DNA of 9,528 nt. It comes from Prevotellaceae bacterium UBA1716. GTDB lineage: Bacteria > Bacteroidota > Bacteroidia > Bacteroidales > Bacteroidaceae. The position numbers and the translations under genes are program-made. How positions within the stretch are numbered: position 1 is the first letter of the stretch; every line of letters begins with the position of its first letter. The DNA is taken from assembly GCA_002317225.1 (NCBI GenBank), contig DCIW01000168.1:1-9528 (forward strand), written 5' to 3'. Below the pieces are notes generated by a model. The model made no database searches. It was given only the letters and a program-made list of their open reading frames with translations, and was not told where the DNA came from. Positions 8,010-9,528 of this stretch are shown one piece after another.

Positions 8010-8612
8010 TTACTGCTTGGATTTTACATTTACAAATATCGTCTTTTCATCGCGTGTGATGCTCATCTTGTTGAAGTGGTTGAGGTCGCGGATAGCTTTG
8101 TCAACGGACTTGGTCTTGTTGAAGTAGTAATAGAGGCGGATGCCTTTAAGTTGCTCGTTGGCAAACTCAGCCTTCATTCCGTAATGCTGAGCAATATCGG
8201 TGAGCATATCGTAGAGAGTGGCATTATCGTAGAGGACTTCCACTGAGTCAGCATCTTCCTCAACTGGTGGAGGGGAGATGATAGTATCACTCTTTTGCTC
8301 AATGACAGGAGCAGATGTCTGAGGTGGCTGTTGGCGATAATAACGTGTAATTTGCACAGCGGCAATAGCGATTGCACCAATCACGAGGAAAGCAGCAACC
8401 GAAGCGGCAATATGGCGGAAACGATTAGAGCGAGTAGGACGAGCCGCCTCATAAACCCTCTTCATCTCCGCTTCGATATCAGGCATACCAATCCCTTCAT
8501 CAGTAAGTTCGCTCGTGAGGGCTTGCTTAGTGATGACAGCCATATCGTAGAGTTCATCGGGCTCTCGATTGGGGGCTTTATTGTTGGTTTGTAATATATT
8601 CTTTTCTTCCAT
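8010..8612 (-). CDS. Membrane-anchored anti-sigma factor with C-terminal DUF4974 (FecR-type) domain
   Basis: A 200-residue protein from the ATG at 8612, 5 bases after the sigma stop. A longer frame runs upstream inside the sigma gene, but the coding there belongs to sigma; a GTG at 8621 overlapping the sigma stop is an alternative adding three residues. The N-terminal cytoplasmic part (1-66) is acidic and helical with PDIEAEMKRVYEAA, like the sigma-binding segment of FecR-type proteins. One transmembrane helix lies at about 67-90 (IAASVAAFLVIGAIAIAAV), followed by a Pro-rich linker (about 95-120). Residues about 125-198 match DUF4974, the FecR C-terminal domain (LYDNATLYDMLTDIAQHYGM, GIRLYYYF, TIFVNV). 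The FecR domain usually found between helix and DUF4974 is missing. It should hold the sigma factor inactive at the inner membrane and respond to a periplasmic partner, most plausibly the STN protein encoded next. Confidence 0.83.
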   Translation of the reverse strand: MEEKNILQTNNKAPNREPDELYDMAVITKQALTSELTDEGIGMPDIEAEMKRVYEAARPTRSNRFRHIAASVAAFLVIGAIAIAAVQITRYYRQQPPQTSAPVIEQKSDTIISPPPVEEDADSVEVLYDNATLYDMLTDIAQHYGMKAEFANEQLKGIRLYYYFNKTKSVDKAIRDLNHFNKMSITRDEKTIFVNVKSKQ

Positions 8613-8617
8613 GGGTA

Positions 8618-9112
8618 TCACGTTTTTCTGAAGGCATCCCGAAGCCGGGTGAGCGCTTGGGTGATATGTTTGTTTATTGCCGAGGTGCTGATATCGAGCC
8701 TTTCGGCCATCTCCTTGTAGGAGAGTTCGTCGCGGTATCGCAGTCGAAGTATCTCTTGAGTTTTTGGGGATAATTGTGAGGAGATGAACTGTTCGACATC
8801 GTTCCATCGTCGCTCACGCTCCCGGACATCATCATCGTTGAGCGTCCTCTCCATCTCTTGGGGCAGTATCTTCTGTGCTTTCAGTTCCACCTTCTTGTGT
8901 TCGAGGACATTGACACAATGGTTATGAACCAGTCGTTTGAGATAAGCCTCGGCGGTGTCAACCCTCACTTCAGCATCAGTCTGAAGCAGGCGGGTCCACA
9001 CCTCGCTCACCGCATCGCGGGCATCATCGGCATCGTGCAGGAGCGTGAAGGCATACCTGTACATTGCCCTATAATGCTCTCGAAAGAGTAGTTCATATTT
9101 GTCTTTTGTCAT
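8618..9112 (-). CDS. ECF-family RNA polymerase sigma factor
   Basis: A 164-residue extracytoplasmic-function sigma factor. Region 2 spans about residues 6-75 (FREHYRAMYRYAFTLLHD, DARDAVSEVWTRLL, AEAYLKRLVHNHCVN) and binds core enzyme and the -10 element. An acidic/basic linker (about 80-105) joins it to region 4 at about 108-162 (LSPKTQEILRLRYRDELSY, KEMAERLDISTSAINKHI), which holds the helix-turn-helix that reads the -35 element. Regions 1.1 and 3 are absent, as expected for this class. The protein starts at the only suitable ATG after a 150-base non-coding gap and opens the operon. It resembles the FecI/RpoE-like factors that Bacteroidota pair with FecR-type anti-sigma factors. It probably drives its own operon; the wider regulon cannot be read from the window. 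Confidence 0.92.
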   Translation of the reverse strand: MTKDKYELLFREHYRAMYRYAFTLLHDADDARDAVSEVWTRLLQTDAEVRVDTAEAYLKRLVHNHCVNVLEHKKVELKAQKILPQEMERTLNDDDVRERERRWNDVEQFISSQLSPKTQEILRLRYRDELSYKEMAERLDISTSAINKHITQALTRLRDAFRKT

Positions 9113-9168
9113 ACGTGTCGTTTTCTTTTACATCCTTAATACAAGATGAGGTGGAAAATCAATACCCC

Positions 9169-9176
9169 TAAAGTTA
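9169..9176 (-). promoter_or_regulatory. Candidate promoter element of the sigma operon (TAACTTTA)
   Basis: On the minus strand TAACTTTA differs by one base from the TAnnTTTG -7 consensus of the primary Bacteroidota sigma factor, but no TTTG lies at a proper -33 distance. The contained AACTTT also resembles the AAC-type -35 motif of many ECF sigma promoters, which would fit autoregulation. It sits 57 bases upstream of the sigma ATG and downstream of the preceding gene's terminator. The two readings exclude each other and neither is strong. Confidence 0.25.
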
Positions 9177-9208
9177 TTTTTTTTGTGTTTTGATTTGTTT
9201 TTTTCAAG

Positions 9209-9250
9209 AAAAAAGAGTTGAAAGAGCATTATTAAGCCCTTGCAACTCTT
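9209..9250 (-). terminator. Rho-independent terminator of the DUF4837-like gene
   Basis: AAGAGTTG (9213-9220) and CAACTCTT (9243-9250) are perfectly complementary, and pairing continues inward (9222-9227 with 9236-9241) with one internal mismatch. The result is a stem of about 15 positions with two mismatches and an 8-base loop. On the minus strand the stem runs into six T residues (complement of 9209-9214). It begins 14 bases after the stop codon of the upstream gene, so it separates that gene from the sigma operon. Confidence 0.8.
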
Positions 9251-9264
9251 ATGGATTGATGGTT

Positions 9265-9528
9265 TTATTGTAAAGTAATTGTCTGCATAGCAGCTTCAAG
9301 TTCGCGAATCATCGCTCGCTTCTCTTTCTGAGGAGCAAAGATGAAACCTTCAGAAATGATAAGTCGCTGATGCTCATTGTCGGTATAGACATACGAAACG
9401 AACGGACCACCCATAGCATCGTTTCTCATACACCAAAGTCCACGGAACGTAGTAACAGGCACCCCACTCTCTTCGAGTTCCTTCTGCTTCATAGTGATAG
9501 TGCGAGAGTCGGTCTCCATCCATTGGTC
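9265..9528 (-). CDS. C-terminal part of a DUF4837-like protein (partial; 5' end outside the window)
   Basis: The frame stays open to the window edge, so the 87 visible residues are the C-terminal end of a longer gene; the internal ATG at 9519 need not be the start. RGLWCMRNDAMGGPFVSY, then LIISEGFIFAPQKEKR and a final RELEAAMQTI resemble, from memory, the C-terminus of DUF4837 proteins, which are exported lipoproteins of Bacteroidota with unknown function. Signal peptide and lipobox would lie beyond the window. Its terminator at 9209-9250 suggests it is a separate unit from the sigma operon. Confidence 0.68.
   Translation of the reverse strand, partial: DQWMETDSRTITMKQKELEESGVPVTTFRGLWCMRNDAMGGPFVSYVYTDNEHQRLIISEGFIFAPQKEKRAMIRELEAAMQTITLQ

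Noticed and set aside
8613..8807. N-terminal extension of the anti-sigma frame inside the sigma gene
   Set aside because: The region encodes the conserved sigma region 4 in another frame, and the extension has no family similarity; the ATG at 8612 follows the sigma stop by 5 bases.

Overview
The window looks like chromosomal DNA of a Bacteroidota, most likely Bacteroidales and possibly Prevotella-like. The support is: a TAnnTTTG-type -7 promoter element, export signals ending in A-Q, an OMP_b-brl_3-type outer-membrane protein, large MG2/plug proteins of a type confined to this phylum, a DUF4974 anti-sigma factor, and weak or absent Shine-Dalgarno sequences. The genus is inference from style only.

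Layout. Positions 1-166 are an AT-rich leader with a good -7 element and a G/C-rich segment that can fold just before the first gene. Positions 167-3241 (+) encode a 1024-residue outer-membrane beta-barrel protein with a carboxypeptidase-regulatory-like N-terminal domain, a plug and a glycine-rich C-terminal tail. It is convergent with a four-gene minus-strand operon, and a stem-loop terminator lies in the 155-base gap between them. In transcription order the operon is: an ECF sigma factor (9112-8618), a membrane-anchored anti-sigma factor with a C-terminal DUF4974 domain (8612-8010), a 1022-residue exported STN/MG2/plug protein (8006-4938), and a 506-residue shortened paralog of it (4917-3397). 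Gaps are 5, 3 and 20 bases. Upstream of the sigma gene, a terminator closes a minus-strand gene whose C-terminal part (9528-9265) resembles DUF4837.

How the genes may work together. Sigma, single-pass anti-sigma and an exported STN protein reproduce the logic of FecI/FecR/FecA cell-surface signalling. Here, however, the STN protein carries macroglobulin-like domains, a degenerate TonB-receptor plug and a macroglobulin-like C-terminus instead of a 22-strand barrel. The periplasmic end of the anti-sigma factor and the STN domain also look like related folds encoded by adjacent genes. The simplest reading is an envelope signalling system in which a barrel-less, macroglobulin-like surface or periplasmic protein replaces the transporter as the sensor. 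This is inferred from domain order; the sequence gives no ligand or regulon. No tRNA, rRNA, CRISPR array, insertion sequence or prophage gene was seen.
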